From positions 1 to 64,000 of the forward strand of contig DATJAL010000002.1 of the NCBI GenBank assembly GCA_035516255.1: a DNA stretch of 64,000 nt. The letters are read 5' to 3'. The DNA is from Chitinivibrionales bacterium. Lineage in GTDB: Bacteria > Fibrobacterota > Chitinivibrionia > Chitinivibrionales > FEN-1185. This document shows, one piece after another, positions 53,234 to 62,659 of the stretch (its first letter is position 1; each line of letters begins with the position of its first letter). A model generated the notes under the pieces. That model saw only the letters and a list, made by a program, of their open reading frames with translations, was not told the DNA's origin and did no database searches. Position numbers and translations under genes: made by a program.

Positions 53234-55312
53234 ATGATTGCCTTCTTAAAGAAAGAAAGTCAATCCGTCATCATCCTCGGCTTGACGGTAATCACCCTTG
53301 CCGTATACTGGCCGGTGCAAGATTTCCCCTTCATATATTATGACGACGATGAATATGTCTATGACAACCCCCACGTTCAACAAGGCCTTTCCATAAATAA
53401 TTTTCTCTGGGCCTTTCAGTCGAGATCCGCCGCCAACTGGCATCCTCTTACCTGGCTTTCATTGATGCTCGACACGGATCTGTACGGGAAAAATCCCGAA
53501 GGCTATCACCTCACCAGTCTATTGCTCCATATTTTCAATGTGCTTCTTCTATTCCTTATTTTATCGAAGCTGACGAAAACAAAATGGCGTTGCGCTTTTG
53601 TTTCATGCCTTTTTGCCCTGCATCCGCTTCATGTCGAATCGGTCGCTTGGATTTCGGAGCGCAAAGATTTGCTCTGCGCGCTTTTCATGCTGCTGAGCAT
53701 ATGGGCGTACTCTGATTATGTTGGTACTCGAAAACTGCCGGCGTATATTCGAGCACTAATTTATTTTGCCTTTGGCTTAATGGCAAAACCCATGCTGGTG
53801 ACGCTGCCCATAGTATTGCTGCTTCTTGATTTTTGGCCCTTGAGTCGATTTGTTTCCGGCACAAATACCATCACCGTCAAAGAGGGTGCCTCCGGCTATC
53901 GGCATGGGACAATAGCATTGCTTCTGGAAAAAGTGCCTTTTCTGCTTTTGTCAATTTCCTCATGTTTCATTACACTGTATGTGCAGAAAGCGTCGGGTGC
54001 GGTCGCCGATTTTCCTCTGGATCGGCGGGTGGCCAATGCGGTCATTTCATATTTGTTATATTTAAGAAACACCGTCTTTCCCTGTCACTTGGCCTTTTTT
54101 TATCCATTCCCGTCTAGCATTAACTTGGTTTTCTTAGCAGTATCGGTTTTGATTATGGGGGGAATATCTGTTGCCGCGATTCGATCAAGGCGCCGCGTCC
54201 CCTGGTTTTTTACAGGCTGGTACTGGTATATGGGAACATTGCTTCCCGTCATCGGCGTCATTCAAGTCGGTGCGCAGGCAATGGCCGACCGTTATACATA
54301 CATTCCGCTTATAGGTCTGTTTGTCATATTCTCCTGGGGAATAACGTGCGTTTTTGCCTTCCGCTTGTTTCAAAGAATAATGATAACGGTAATCGCCTTA
54401 TGCTTATGTGGCGTTCTTTCAGTAATGGCAAGAAGACAAGTAAATTATTGGCAGAGCAGTGCCTCACTATTCCGCCATGCTCTCGTAGCCACCGATCATA
54501 ATCACGTCGCGCACAATAACCTCGGAAAGGTGCTTTATTTACAAAACATGCCCGACAGCGCAAGGCACCATTTTTCAGAGGCCATAAAGATCCTACCCAC
54601 TTATTCAATCGCACTCTACAATTTCGCGTACGTCTTGAAACAGCAGGGTAAATTTAACGAGGCAATTCCCTTATTTCAACAGGCGATAGCATGCGATTCG
54701 AACTATTTTCATGCTTATCAACGCCTCGCAGAAACCTACGAGCGCCTCGGTAAAGACTCATTGACGATTGTCTACTCTCGTAGAGCCCTACGGCTTGATC
54801 GCGATTCCTTTTCTTCCTGGTTATTGCTTGCAAAGACATTGTATAACAATAATTCTCTCGACACAGCATTACAGTATGTAGACAATGCACTTAGATGCTG
54901 TCCATCCTGTTGGGAAGCACATTATTATCTCGGACTGATATATTTAAAAAAGAGGCTGTTAGATAGTTGCTTTTATCATTTATCGTATTCATTACGCCTC
55001 AACCCTTTTTCATGGAGCCTCTGCAATTCCATGGGCCAAGAATTATTCAGATACGGCCAGGGGTCGTATGCCGTTCGGATGTATTCCCGCGCAATCAATC
55101 TTGCCCCGACTATGGAAAAGATCTATCTTAACCGCGCTATTGTATTTGCCGTCGAGAACAAACTCGATTCTGCTGTTGCTGATTGTCAGCATGCCCTGCG
55201 TTTAAAACCGAATTTTACCGCAGCTCATTTTTGTCTGGGACGGGTATTTGAACAAATGGGCGCGCAGGATTCAGCCAAATTTCATATGCGTGAAGCGGGA
55301 AAGACCGATTGA
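53234..55312 (+). CDS. TMTC-like GT-C glycosyltransferase with TPR repeats, copy 3
   Basis: 692 residues, the most diverged and longest copy: 'FIYYDDDEYVYDNPHV', 'NWHPLTWLSLMLDTDL', 'LHPLHVESVAWISERKDLLC' and 'LMAKPMLVTLPIVLLLLDFWPL' in the membrane half, then six or so TPRs from about 430. The acidic triplet replaces FDD of the other copies by YDDD. Starts 8 bp after copy 2; ends at a strong terminator. Confidence 0.87.
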   Translation: MIAFLKKESQSVIILGLTVITLAVYWPVQDFPFIYYDDDEYVYDNPHVQQGLSINNFLWAFQSRSAANWHPLTWLSLMLDTDLYGKNPEGYHLTSLLLHIFNVLLLFLILSKLTKTKWRCAFVSCLFALHPLHVESVAWISERKDLLCALFMLLSIWAYSDYVGTRKLPAYIRALIYFAFGLMAKPMLVTLPIVLLLLDFWPLSRFVSGTNTITVKEGASGYRHGTIALLLEKVPFLLLSISSCFITLYVQKASGAVADFPLDRRVANAVISYLLYLRNTVFPCHLAFFYPFPSSINLVFLAVSVLIMGGISVAAIRSRRRVPWFFTGWYWYMGTLLPVIGVIQVGAQAMADRYTYIPLIGLFVIFSWGITCVFAFRLFQRIMITVIALCLCGVLSVMARRQVNYWQSSASLFRHALVATDHNHVAHNNLGKVLYLQNMPDSARHHFSEAIKILPTYSIALYNFAYVLKQQGKFNEAIPLFQQAIACDSNYFHAYQRLAETYERLGKDSLTIVYSRRALRLDRDSFSSWLLLAKTLYNNNSLDTALQYVDNALRCCPSCWEAHYYLGLIYLKKRLLDSCFYHLSYSLRLNPFSWSLCNSMGQELFRYGQGSYAVRMYSRAINLAPTMEKIYLNRAIVFAVENKLDSAVADCQHALRLKPNFTAAHFCLGRVFEQMGAQDSAKFHMREAGKTD

Positions 55313-55346
55313 AAAACCCCGCCTTCAAAGAAGACGGGGTTTTTTA
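55313..55346. terminator. Bidirectional terminator between TMTC copy 3 and the pilin gene
   Basis: AAAACCCCGCCTTC, loop AAA, GAAGACGGGGTTTTTT. The stem has 11-12 bp with one mismatch, flanked by A-run and T-run, so it ends the plus-strand TMTC operon and the minus-strand pilin transcript, which converge here. Confidence 0.9.
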
Positions 55347-55365
55347 CTAACATCTACGCGAGGCA

Positions 55366-55794
55366 TTACCTCCAGCTCGGCGCGTATCTTGCCAATGCGG
55401 CTGTGGCATATTTGGAGTTCGTCTGATCGATGGTGCCATAATCTGAGCCCGTGCAAGACCCGAATGCCGTGTTCACAGTTGCGGTGCCCGTAAAAGTTGT
55501 GGCCGTGGCGTTCGTCATGGTATATATGAACCAACGGCTCGAGGAAGGAACATCGACTCCAGCAGAATCCCTCAAGAACGCAAACTGGGTCACATATTGA
55601 CCCTTCTCGGCGTTATATGCCAACTGGCCTGTATAAATAGCCGTCAACTGCGTGGGAAACTCAGACGCTTTTGCCTTTTGGGACGCATCGAGGAATTTAG
55701 GAATTGCAACCGCGGCAAGGATACCCACAATAACTATAACCACCATTAATTCTACCAGCGTAAAACCCTTTGTTTTATTGAGTATGTTTTTCAT
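55366..55794 (-). CDS. Type IV pilin / pseudopilin
   Basis: 142 residues. Class III prepilin leader 'MKNILNKTKG' with cleavage before Phe and the N-terminal 'FTLVELMVVIVIVGILAAVAIPKF', Glu5 of the mature protein present. The 133-residue mature part with a Cys and Thr/Ala-rich region suggests a small pilin or pseudopilin. The pilus machinery (PilB, C, D, Q) is not in the window. AAGGAG precedes the ATG. The 177-bp region upstream contains no assigned promoter. Confidence 0.93.
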   Translation of the reverse strand: MKNILNKTKGFTLVELMVVIVIVGILAAVAIPKFLDASQKAKASEFPTQLTAIYTGQLAYNAEKGQYVTQFAFLRDSAGVDVPSSSRWFIYTMTNATATTFTGTATVNTAFGSCTGSDYGTIDQTNSKYATAALARYAPSWR

Positions 55795-55971
55795 ATGTTT
55801 ACTCCTTGAGATTAAAGATGATCAGCATAACACATTGTTCCATAATCTATTGTAAAAACCTTCCCTTATACTGACCCTCCTTTCCTGAGCATCGCAGCTC
55901 CGCTGGATTTCAGGACTCTATATGTAATCATACCATAAATATCTTTCTATGTCAAGAATATTTTTTCCTCG

Positions 55972-56244
55972 TTAAGTCTCTTGAGGTCGTTTTAATATTA
56001 TATATAGATGCTCAATAGGAAGGGTTCCCGACCGTACTGACATGTGTGAAGTCATACTAGTCACTTCCCAACCCTGCTCTCCCATTTTACCCAAAAAATT
56101 AAAAAGTGTGACGTCGGCCCAGTTCTGCTGCTGCTTACCGTTAATATAATGAACCTTCCACGAAATTTCCCGCGGCAGGACAAAACCAAAAATACCCTTT
56201 CCATATTTTTCCGCAATTAAAAATTGATATTCCCATTTTACCAT
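55972..56244 (-). CDS. Small DUF4177-like protein
   Basis: 90 residues starting 'MVKWEYQFLIAEKYGKG', with 'LFNFLGKMGEQGWEVTS' and a C-terminal 'LYIILKRP', the layout of small DUF4177 proteins ('YEY.V...LNELG.EGWE.V...LILKR'). AGGAG stands eight bases before the ATG. Function unknown; may be a regulatory or binding protein. Intergenic gaps of 177 bp and 185 bp flank it. Confidence 0.7.
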   Translation of the reverse strand: MVKWEYQFLIAEKYGKGIFGFVLPREISWKVHYINGKQQQNWADVTLFNFLGKMGEQGWEVTSMTSHMSVRSGTLPIEHLYIILKRPQET

Positions 56245-56429
56245 AGAAATTCTCCTAGACTTCGGCGATTACTCAAATTTACCGTAGTTATAACTATATC
56301 ATTCTTGCCACCATTCTTCAAGGAAAAATATCTGTTCAATAATAATTGATCCTAAACGTCGATTCTTAATTTGCTATCTTGCTTATGAGGAATAAGTTCT
56401 TTCACGAACAAAATATAGAATTTTAAGAC

Positions 56430-57848
56430 TTAGTAGAAATGAGTATTAATAAAATAGACTGTATATCCTAATAACAGGCACGAATATGAGGCGATAATTG
56501 CATTTTTCCATTTTTCCCAGAATTTATTCCAAAACGCTCTATTGAAATTTAAGAGAAATATGAGAGGGAGAAGAGAAATAAAATAACGTCCCTGCAGGCC
56601 ATAAATCGTAATTGAACCCACCGGCGATAAAAGGAAAAATCCTACAGCAATGATTACGATATTTCCATAACCAATACTGCCAATAATCATTTTCTGACGC
56701 AAAGATAGCAGCATGTTTTTTGAGGAATCCAATAATGATATTGCAAACAATACTAAACCGTGTATAAAAAGAATTGTATGATTGAGGTGTGTATAGGAAT
56801 ACCCCAATCTTCCCATCGTGCCAATGATCCATTCTTTACCTTGAGTAACAAAATTGAGCAGGAAATGGATGGCGAAAGCTCCGGGTGCCGATGTTATGAT
56901 CTGTAGCTGTTCATGGACATTACCGTAAAAATCATTTTGCAGGACCCTTCCACCTTTCAATTGAAGTGAGGATACATAGTTGTCCCATGTCAGCGAGGGT
57001 AAACAACAAATGACACAAAGACTAACGAACATCGCCAAAGACTTTGTTGGAGAACCGATATTATTTTGTGGAATGACAAAAAACAAGAACGGAACAATGT
57101 AATAGCCGGGTTTTGCAAAACAATAAATCAGCGAAATAAAAACATAAATCATCATTTCTGCCTTTCGAATCTGTTTTTCTCGTAAGGCATATCGCAACGC
57201 CAGGGCAACAATAAGAAATGAAAGAGAAATGTTCATAACATCGTAGGTCACTGACGCAGCCTGAAATAATGTCATCGGATTCAATGCAAGCGCCATCATG
57301 ACACATTTATGTATTGGAATAAACTTTATCGCCATATAAACAATAAGGAGATAAAAAATCAATCCCGCAATCCTTGCACCCCAGAGTAAATGTATTGGAT
57401 TTGAATTAATAATCTTCGCACTCCAAATACCAATAACAAAAGGAGTATAGGGGACCGGATTGATTTGATAGCTTGGATTGTCGTAAAACACTTTCGTCTG
57501 TTCTTGCAAAGGCGTACACTCTAGTTCTTTGAGTTTTGCTCTGTTTATTTTATATCCGATATTAAAAGGTATACCTTGGAATGATTCTGAAATATAAAAA
57601 AGATTCACGGGCAAATATCCGCCGATCTGCCCTTCATGTTGTCGTGGAGGAACTTGACCCGTGGAAAGAAAATATGAATTGTAAAAATGCCGGTCTTCAT
57701 CATTTGAATGAAATGGCGGATTTGAGTATACCATGAGCATTCCGCAAATATATCCAATAAATAGAAATAAGTTTTCGGGAGAAAAAATACGTTGCCGGGT
57801 CAAAGGTATTTTATAAAGTGCTAATTGTTTCCAACCGAATATAATCAT
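56430..57848 (-). CDS. DUF2142-family membrane protein
   Basis: 472 residues with about eleven hydrophobic segments. 'MVYSNPPFHSNDEDRHFYNSYFLSTG' near residue 40 and 'GLQGRYFISLLPLIFLL' near the C-terminus are diagnostic of DUF2142, a GT-C-like family linked with surface polysaccharide or teichoic-acid-like sugars. Base composition is among the most AT-rich in the window. Its start overlaps the TPR gene's stop by four bases (ATGA), giving coupled translation with that gene. Confidence 0.82.
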   Translation of the reverse strand: MIIFGWKQLALYKIPLTRQRIFSPENLFLFIGYICGMLMVYSNPPFHSNDEDRHFYNSYFLSTGQVPPRQHEGQIGGYLPVNLFYISESFQGIPFNIGYKINRAKLKELECTPLQEQTKVFYDNPSYQINPVPYTPFVIGIWSAKIINSNPIHLLWGARIAGLIFYLLIVYMAIKFIPIHKCVMMALALNPMTLFQAASVTYDVMNISLSFLIVALALRYALREKQIRKAEMMIYVFISLIYCFAKPGYYIVPFLFFVIPQNNIGSPTKSLAMFVSLCVICCLPSLTWDNYVSSLQLKGGRVLQNDFYGNVHEQLQIITSAPGAFAIHFLLNFVTQGKEWIIGTMGRLGYSYTHLNHTILFIHGLVLFAISLLDSSKNMLLSLRQKMIIGSIGYGNIVIIAVGFFLLSPVGSITIYGLQGRYFISLLPLIFLLNFNRAFWNKFWEKWKNAIIASYSCLLLGYTVYFINTHFY

Positions 57849-58588
57849 GATTTCCTTAATGAGGTCTTTTTTAGAAGGGATAATAATTGTTTTGCGTCTG
57901 TACGATTCGGGTTTATGGCAACGGCCCTTTCCAAATAATCAATTGCATCCGGAAAGCGTTTCTGTGTACTCGCTATGTAACCTAAAAAATAAAGTGCTTC
58001 ATCGTCCAGTTGATTAATGGTCAGAATTTTTCCAAAATACCATTGCGCCGAATCAATTGATTGTGAATTTAAGAAAACATTCCCAATAGTTTTAAGAAGC
58101 GGAATATTATTTGGCTGAATTGCATATGCTTCCCGGAGAAAATATTGTGCCGTCAAATTATCTTTATTGTCAATAAATAACCGTGCTTTTTTCATGAGCA
58201 CCGAGACAAGAAGTTCCGTCGCTAAATCGTCCACCCTGTTTACAATCGATCCGCTTCCCAGGCGGATTGCTTCTTTGGCATGCACCACGGCTGAATCATA
58301 TTTCCCGATAATGTCATAATATGTTCCCAGGTAATATTGCACCCGTGCATGTTGCGGGAATCTTCTGGATAATACTATGAGCTTTTCTCCCCCTTCATTC
58401 AATATTCGTTGTCTTTGAAGAGGATCCAGTATTTCTTGGGCTTTAATGACCTGGTGAAACGCCTCGTACCAAGGGTTAATGAGATGAACTTTGGGGGCGT
58501 TCCAGAAAAAAACATATCCCGCAAATGAAAGAATGGGAAAGAGATAAATAGTCAGATTTTTTAGACGCTGTAATTCCTTCTTATCCAT
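57845..58588 (-). CDS. Membrane-anchored TPR protein
   Basis: 247 residues from the ATG at 58588; the open frame extends ten codons further up to a TTG. One N-terminal hydrophobic segment (about 12-30), then TPR units from about 75 to the end ('QYYLGTYYDIIGKYDSAVVHAKEAIRL', 'ALYFLGYIASTQKRFPDAIDYLERAVAINPN'). Coupled to the DUF2142 gene by an ATGA overlap. Possibly organises glycan assembly proteins; inference from TPR and pairing only. Confidence 0.78.
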   Translation of the reverse strand: MDKKELQRLKNLTIYLFPILSFAGYVFFWNAPKVHLINPWYEAFHQVIKAQEILDPLQRQRILNEGGEKLIVLSRRFPQHARVQYYLGTYYDIIGKYDSAVVHAKEAIRLGSGSIVNRVDDLATELLVSVLMKKARLFIDNKDNLTAQYFLREAYAIQPNNIPLLKTIGNVFLNSQSIDSAQWYFGKILTINQLDDEALYFLGYIASTQKRFPDAIDYLERAVAINPNRTDAKQLLSLLKKTSLRKS

Positions 58589-58854
58589 AATAAAACATTT
58601 TCTAAAATTCCGTAACAATACCCTTTTCTTTGAATATTATACCCTATTTCCTTATCAATAGTGTTATAAAAAAGGAAATCTACCAAAAGCTAATTGGAAA
58701 ATCTTTTTGGAAAATTCCAAAAGAATCAGATTCCAATTATATTGAAGGAGACCGGGAGAAGAGAATTTCTTTATAACGATTCTTAGGAACGCCGCATGAC
58801 CGGGGGTGCTCGTTAGCAATCTCTTCGAACCACAGTGCAAAAGAGCGCCGTGTC

Positions 58855-59529
58855 TTATTTACTCGTTGAAAACGCCTGCAATTTACCCTTAATATAGCGT
58901 TTTACCTCTGGATTCTCACTGGTGGTATATACAAATTCAAGAAAATCCCTTCCTTCCGCCGGTTCCCCGGCTTTTTTAAACATTGCGGCGGCTATGCCCG
59001 CCAATTTATATCCGGGAGCGTTTGGTTGCGTAACCGCACGCGCCATGTATTGCGCCGCTGTTTTCTTGTCACCATATTTGTAATAAATCATTCCCAAATA
59101 AAAATACAGCTTCCATTTATTTTCCACCGTACTGGACACGCCCCGCTCAAGAATTACGCGCGCAGCATCCGGATCCATGCATATATCAGGAATCATGAGG
59201 CCGGCAAATTCATAAGCCGGATAAAAATTTGGATTAATCTTAGTAACAAGATCCACCATGTGCACGAGCCATTGATACTGTTTGTCGGTAATAAAGTGGC
59301 TGCCGAAATAAATAGTTGTCCGGATCCACAAATAATCAGCATATGCGGTATGGAATCCGAGAAGATAGGGTTTTATTTTTTCACTTTGGGGGATAAGTGA
59401 CATGCTTGCAGGTGCCCATAGGTTTGCACGAAAGGATGTCAACTTGTTTTGGGTGCCAAGAAGCAAAATCCACAAAACGGCTATACCCAAGACGGTAAGG
59501 GGCATATGCCACCAGGCTGCCCTTTTCAC
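58855..59529 (-). CDS. TPR-like membrane protein of the ABC exporter operon
   Basis: 224 residues from the GTG at 59529, which overlaps the permease stop (TAGTG) and has AAAGGAT upstream; an ATG at 59559 is less likely. One N-terminal membrane segment (about 8-25), then a helical part: 'DYLWIRTTIYFGSHF', 'YPAYEFAGLMIPDICMDPDAARVILERG' and a TPR-like repeat 'WKLYFYLGMIYYKYGDKKTAAQYMARAV'. Function unknown; the gene's coupling to the permease suggests an accessory of the exporter. Confidence 0.75.
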   Translation of the reverse strand: MKRAAWWHMPLTVLGIAVLWILLLGTQNKLTSFRANLWAPASMSLIPQSEKIKPYLLGFHTAYADYLWIRTTIYFGSHFITDKQYQWLVHMVDLVTKINPNFYPAYEFAGLMIPDICMDPDAARVILERGVSSTVENKWKLYFYLGMIYYKYGDKKTAAQYMARAVTQPNAPGYKLAGIAAAMFKKAGEPAEGRDFLEFVYTTSENPEVKRYIKGKLQAFSTSK

Positions 59530-60305
59530 TAGAGATCCTTTTTTGAAAAAAGCGCGCATGATAACGTAAGAAAAAGCGCAGTATAGAGAATTCCGTAAAC
59601 AACGGCATATCCGTAATAGGCCGTTGGAAGGTTTATGTTATAGACGATATTATCCCGCACATTAAAATGTTCAAGATTCGGCAGCACGAAGTAAATCACT
59701 TTAAGGAGAACCGGATAAAGCGATCCTTTTGCCTCAACGAATTTAATTGAGAGCAGGTCATTAAAATGGCCTGCAATATAAAATGCGAGGGAAAAAATAG
59801 AAGCAAGCATGGGCGTGGTAAGCGTGGAAAAAAATATCGACGCAGAAATCATAAGTGACATCTCGGCCCAAATCAGAAAAATCGCATAAATGAGAGTCAG
59901 TTGAACGGTGCCACCCAAATAGATAAGCGTTCCAATAAAAATTATAGACATGACGAAATAATTAATTAGGAGTGTGAAAAGAAGGCCGGCAAACTTTCCG
60001 CACACAAACTGGTTACGGGAAACCGGTTTGGTAATGACATGATACACCGTTTTCTGGCTTATTTCCCTTCCAAGCATGCCCACGCCGATGAACACCGCAA
60101 GGAGCAGCCCTGCAAGCGACATAGTGGCAAGCCCGAAATCCTGCATTACCTGTATCCGGGCAAACACGGACCAGTCTGCCACAAACACCGAGAGGACAAT
60201 GAGCGCAACAACGAAAAAAAGCACGAGATACAGCACGTTGTTCCGAACTGTTTCCTTGAAGGTGTTTGTCGCTATCTCGGAAATTGCCCGCAGGTAGCTT
60301 TTCAT
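59529..60305 (-). CDS. ABC-2-type transporter permease
   Basis: 258 residues with six hydrophobic segments and the ABC-2 layout: an N-terminal helix 'ISEIATNTFKETVRNNVLYLVLFFV', a cytoplasmic loop 'GREISQKTVYHVITKPVSRNQFVCGKF' and a periplasmic region near 185-230. AAAGGAAATAA precedes the ATG, which follows the ATPase stop directly. With the ATPase forms an export system; substrate unknown, though the family commonly moves lipids, polysaccharides or small peptides. Confidence 0.88.
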   Translation of the reverse strand: MKSYLRAISEIATNTFKETVRNNVLYLVLFFVVALIVLSVFVADWSVFARIQVMQDFGLATMSLAGLLLAVFIGVGMLGREISQKTVYHVITKPVSRNQFVCGKFAGLLFTLLINYFVMSIIFIGTLIYLGGTVQLTLIYAIFLIWAEMSLMISASIFFSTLTTPMLASIFSLAFYIAGHFNDLLSIKFVEAKGSLYPVLLKVIYFVLPNLEHFNVRDNIVYNINLPTAYYGYAVVYGILYTALFLTLSCALFSKKDL

Positions 60306-61229
60306 TTATTTCCTTTTGTAAATTATATCCTCTAAGGAAGCTGTGCGTTTTACCACCGATTCGCAGAACAACCCCTTTTCACAAAGAAATTGCAAGCATT
60401 GCCTAGGGTCCTTACCAGGCGGAATCATAATAATGTCCTTGCCGTCAGTTGCCTTTGTTATCGTATACCCCATGGATGACAGCGTCTGTGTATCAACATT
60501 GCTAAGACCCATCACAATGCATTCTGTACCACTTTGACCCTGTGAAAGAAGTTGTGAAATTGGTCCTTGATATTCCAATCGTCCGTGGGACATGACCAAT
60601 ATATGGCTGCATACGGATTCGACATCATCGAGAATGTGGGTGCTGAAAAAAATGGTTTTGCCCTTTTGTGCCAGATCAAGCAAAATTTCCCTGAAAAGCC
60701 TTCTGCCCAACGGATCGAGGCCGCTCATCGGCTCATCAAGAATATAAAGATCTGAATTGCACAGAAGCGCTTGGGCCATCGAGAGCCGCTGCTGCATGCC
60801 TTTTGAAAGCTCTTTCACCTTGGAGTCTGCTGATGCAGACAGCTCGACCGTCTCAAGTACGCGCATGATATCTGCTTCAGCCGATTTTTGGTCTTCCTGC
60901 ACCAAATTTTCTGCAAAACGGAGCGTTTCGCGCACCGTGAGGTGCTCGTAAAAATAGGGGCGTTCGCTTAAAAACGAAACACCTTTTCTTGCTGAAGGAA
61001 GCGCCGGGTCGAGGCCGTTGATCCGGACTGTTCCCGAAGTGGGGCGGACAAGACCTAAGAGCATTTTGATGCTTGTGGTTTTGCCAGCTCCGTTGGGACC
61101 TATAAAACCGGTCACCATATTTTTTTCCATGGTAAAGGAGCAATTTACCACGGCAGCCACTTGCCTTGTCCAAAAATGCTTTCGAAAGTTCTTGCAAACG
61201 TTTTGAAATTCAATAATGGGGATGGACAT
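60306..61229 (-). CDS. ABC transporter ATP-binding protein
   Basis: 307 residues. Walker A 'GPNGAGKTT' (44-52), Q-loop region, signature 'LSKGMQQRLSMAQALL', Walker B 'LYILDEPMSGLDP' and H-loop 'FSTHILDDVESVCSHILVMSHG' are all intact. C-terminal extension about 220-307 is typical of ABC-2 exporters of the NodI/CcmA class. Immediately upstream of the permease, no spacing. Confidence 0.95.
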   Translation of the reverse strand: MSIPIIEFQNVCKNFRKHFWTRQVAAVVNCSFTMEKNMVTGFIGPNGAGKTTSIKMLLGLVRPTSGTVRINGLDPALPSARKGVSFLSERPYFYEHLTVRETLRFAENLVQEDQKSAEADIMRVLETVELSASADSKVKELSKGMQQRLSMAQALLCNSDLYILDEPMSGLDPLGRRLFREILLDLAQKGKTIFFSTHILDDVESVCSHILVMSHGRLEYQGPISQLLSQGQSGTECIVMGLSNVDTQTLSSMGYTITKATDGKDIIMIPPGKDPRQCLQFLCEKGLFCESVVKRTASLEDIIYKRK

Positions 61230-61316
61230 AGGTGTTGAGCTTTCTTGCCGGATTACGCAATAAAGATAATATGATTAAAAAGGCAAACACAAAAAAAAAC
61301 TTGTATTTTATTTCCT

Positions 61317-62609
61317 GTGAGCCGCCAAAAAAAACGCACCGTCCACTACTGTAAAACCCACCGGAAAGCACCTGCAGCCGGCAGATGCGTCGTATGCAAA
61401 TCATGGGTATGCAAGCAATGCTCAGCGAGAATAGACCGCCAGCTATATTGTGAAAAATGCATTCCCCCAAAACCTTTATATGAAAAATCTGTCGTTTCTG
61501 CGCCCTTGCCCGAGGTTCCTCAACCTCCAGCGCTACCACCAGCGCCGGCAACGTTTAAACCGCAGAGGACAATCCCCTGGCGGCAACTGGTGTTTTTTGC
61601 CAGCATATTGCTCGCGCTATTCGGCATCTTGTTTTCCTTTTGGAACATGCATGCTACAGCAGAACTCTCCGCCCAGAACCGCATCCTCAAGGAAAAAAGG
61701 AGCGAGCTTCTCGACCAGATCAAAGAGCGCAACCGTGAAATTTCGGATCTGCGCAGTACGCTTGATTCTTTGAACCATTATATCGACCGGACGGTTACAA
61801 AAAAGAAAAATCCCTTTGTTTTTCGGAATGACCTCAGCGGACTGTCCCTGCTCAACGGCCTGCCGATGTCGTTTGACAACGGAAGGCCCGATAAACGCCT
61901 TGTCTGTCTTACCTTCGACGGCGGCTCGGTTGCCAACGCAGCCACCGATATTCTCGACACCTTAAAATCCCGCAATGTGAAAGCGACAATGTTTTTGACC
62001 GGTCAATTTGTTAAAAAATATCCGGATGTTGTGCTGCGTCTGGTACGGGAGGGACATGAAGCAGGAAACCACACCTTTTCGCATCCGCATCTTACTTCTT
62101 TTGCACAGGACCAGACGCAATCGATATTGCCTGCCATCACCGAGGCATATCTTGACCGGGAACTTGGAAAAACAGATTCCCTTTTCCATATATTGACCGG
62201 CGTCCCGCTTGCACCGCTTTGGCGTGCACCGTACGGCGAATACAACCGGACCATATGCATTTGGGCCCAGAAAGCCGGATTTCTGCACGTCGGATGGCGG
62301 CAAGGCAGAACATGGAAACTTGGCCTCGACAGCAACGACTGGATCAGCGACGAGGGATCGTCAGGCTATCATACGCCGCAAGAGGTGTATGATAAAATCG
62401 TGGCGCTTGCCAACAGACCGGAAAATGGAATCAACGGCGGCATCATTCTCATGCATCTGGGCACGGTGCGCACTCAGAAGGACAAGCAGGTCCATCTGAT
62501 GCTCGGAAGGCTTATCGACACGCTCCGGTCCCTTAATTACCGTTTTGTGCCCATATCGGAAATGCTGAAAGAATCCGGGATTGATATTGGAACATTAAAG
62601 CATAGTTAA
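61317..62609 (+). CDS. Zinc-finger, transmembrane, polysaccharide deacetylase fusion protein
   Basis: 430 residues from a GTG. N-terminal B-box-like module: Cys12, His15, Cys24, Cys27, Cys32, Cys35, Cys45, Cys48; a proline-rich linker (50-85); one membrane segment about 87-108; a coiled coil (110-155); then a NodB-type domain about 190-420: 'LVCLTFDGGSVANAA' (Asp201 in place, the second Asp replaced by Gly202), 'AGNHTFSHPHLTSF', 'LWRAPYGEYN' and 'IILMHLGT'. The metal-binding histidines are present. A cytoplasmic metal-binding head anchored to a periplasmic deacetylase is unusual. Substrate could be peptidoglycan or exopolysaccharide. Confidence 0.88.
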   Translation: MSRQKKRTVHYCKTHRKAPAAGRCVVCKSWVCKQCSARIDRQLYCEKCIPPKPLYEKSVVSAPLPEVPQPPALPPAPATFKPQRTIPWRQLVFFASILLALFGILFSFWNMHATAELSAQNRILKEKRSELLDQIKERNREISDLRSTLDSLNHYIDRTVTKKKNPFVFRNDLSGLSLLNGLPMSFDNGRPDKRLVCLTFDGGSVANAATDILDTLKSRNVKATMFLTGQFVKKYPDVVLRLVREGHEAGNHTFSHPHLTSFAQDQTQSILPAITEAYLDRELGKTDSLFHILTGVPLAPLWRAPYGEYNRTICIWAQKAGFLHVGWRQGRTWKLGLDSNDWISDEGSSGYHTPQEVYDKIVALANRPENGINGGIILMHLGTVRTQKDKQVHLMLGRLIDTLRSLNYRFVPISEMLKESGIDIGTLKHS

Positions 62610-62659
62610 AAGAATTTGATATGTTGTATTTTCAAAAGAAATAATAAACCAAGAAAAAA

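Noticed and set aside
55855-55950. c-di-GMP or other riboswitch before the pilin gene
   Set aside because: A small hairpin exists on the minus strand, but the conserved GEMM aptamer bases are absent and no terminator or start-site switch is visible.
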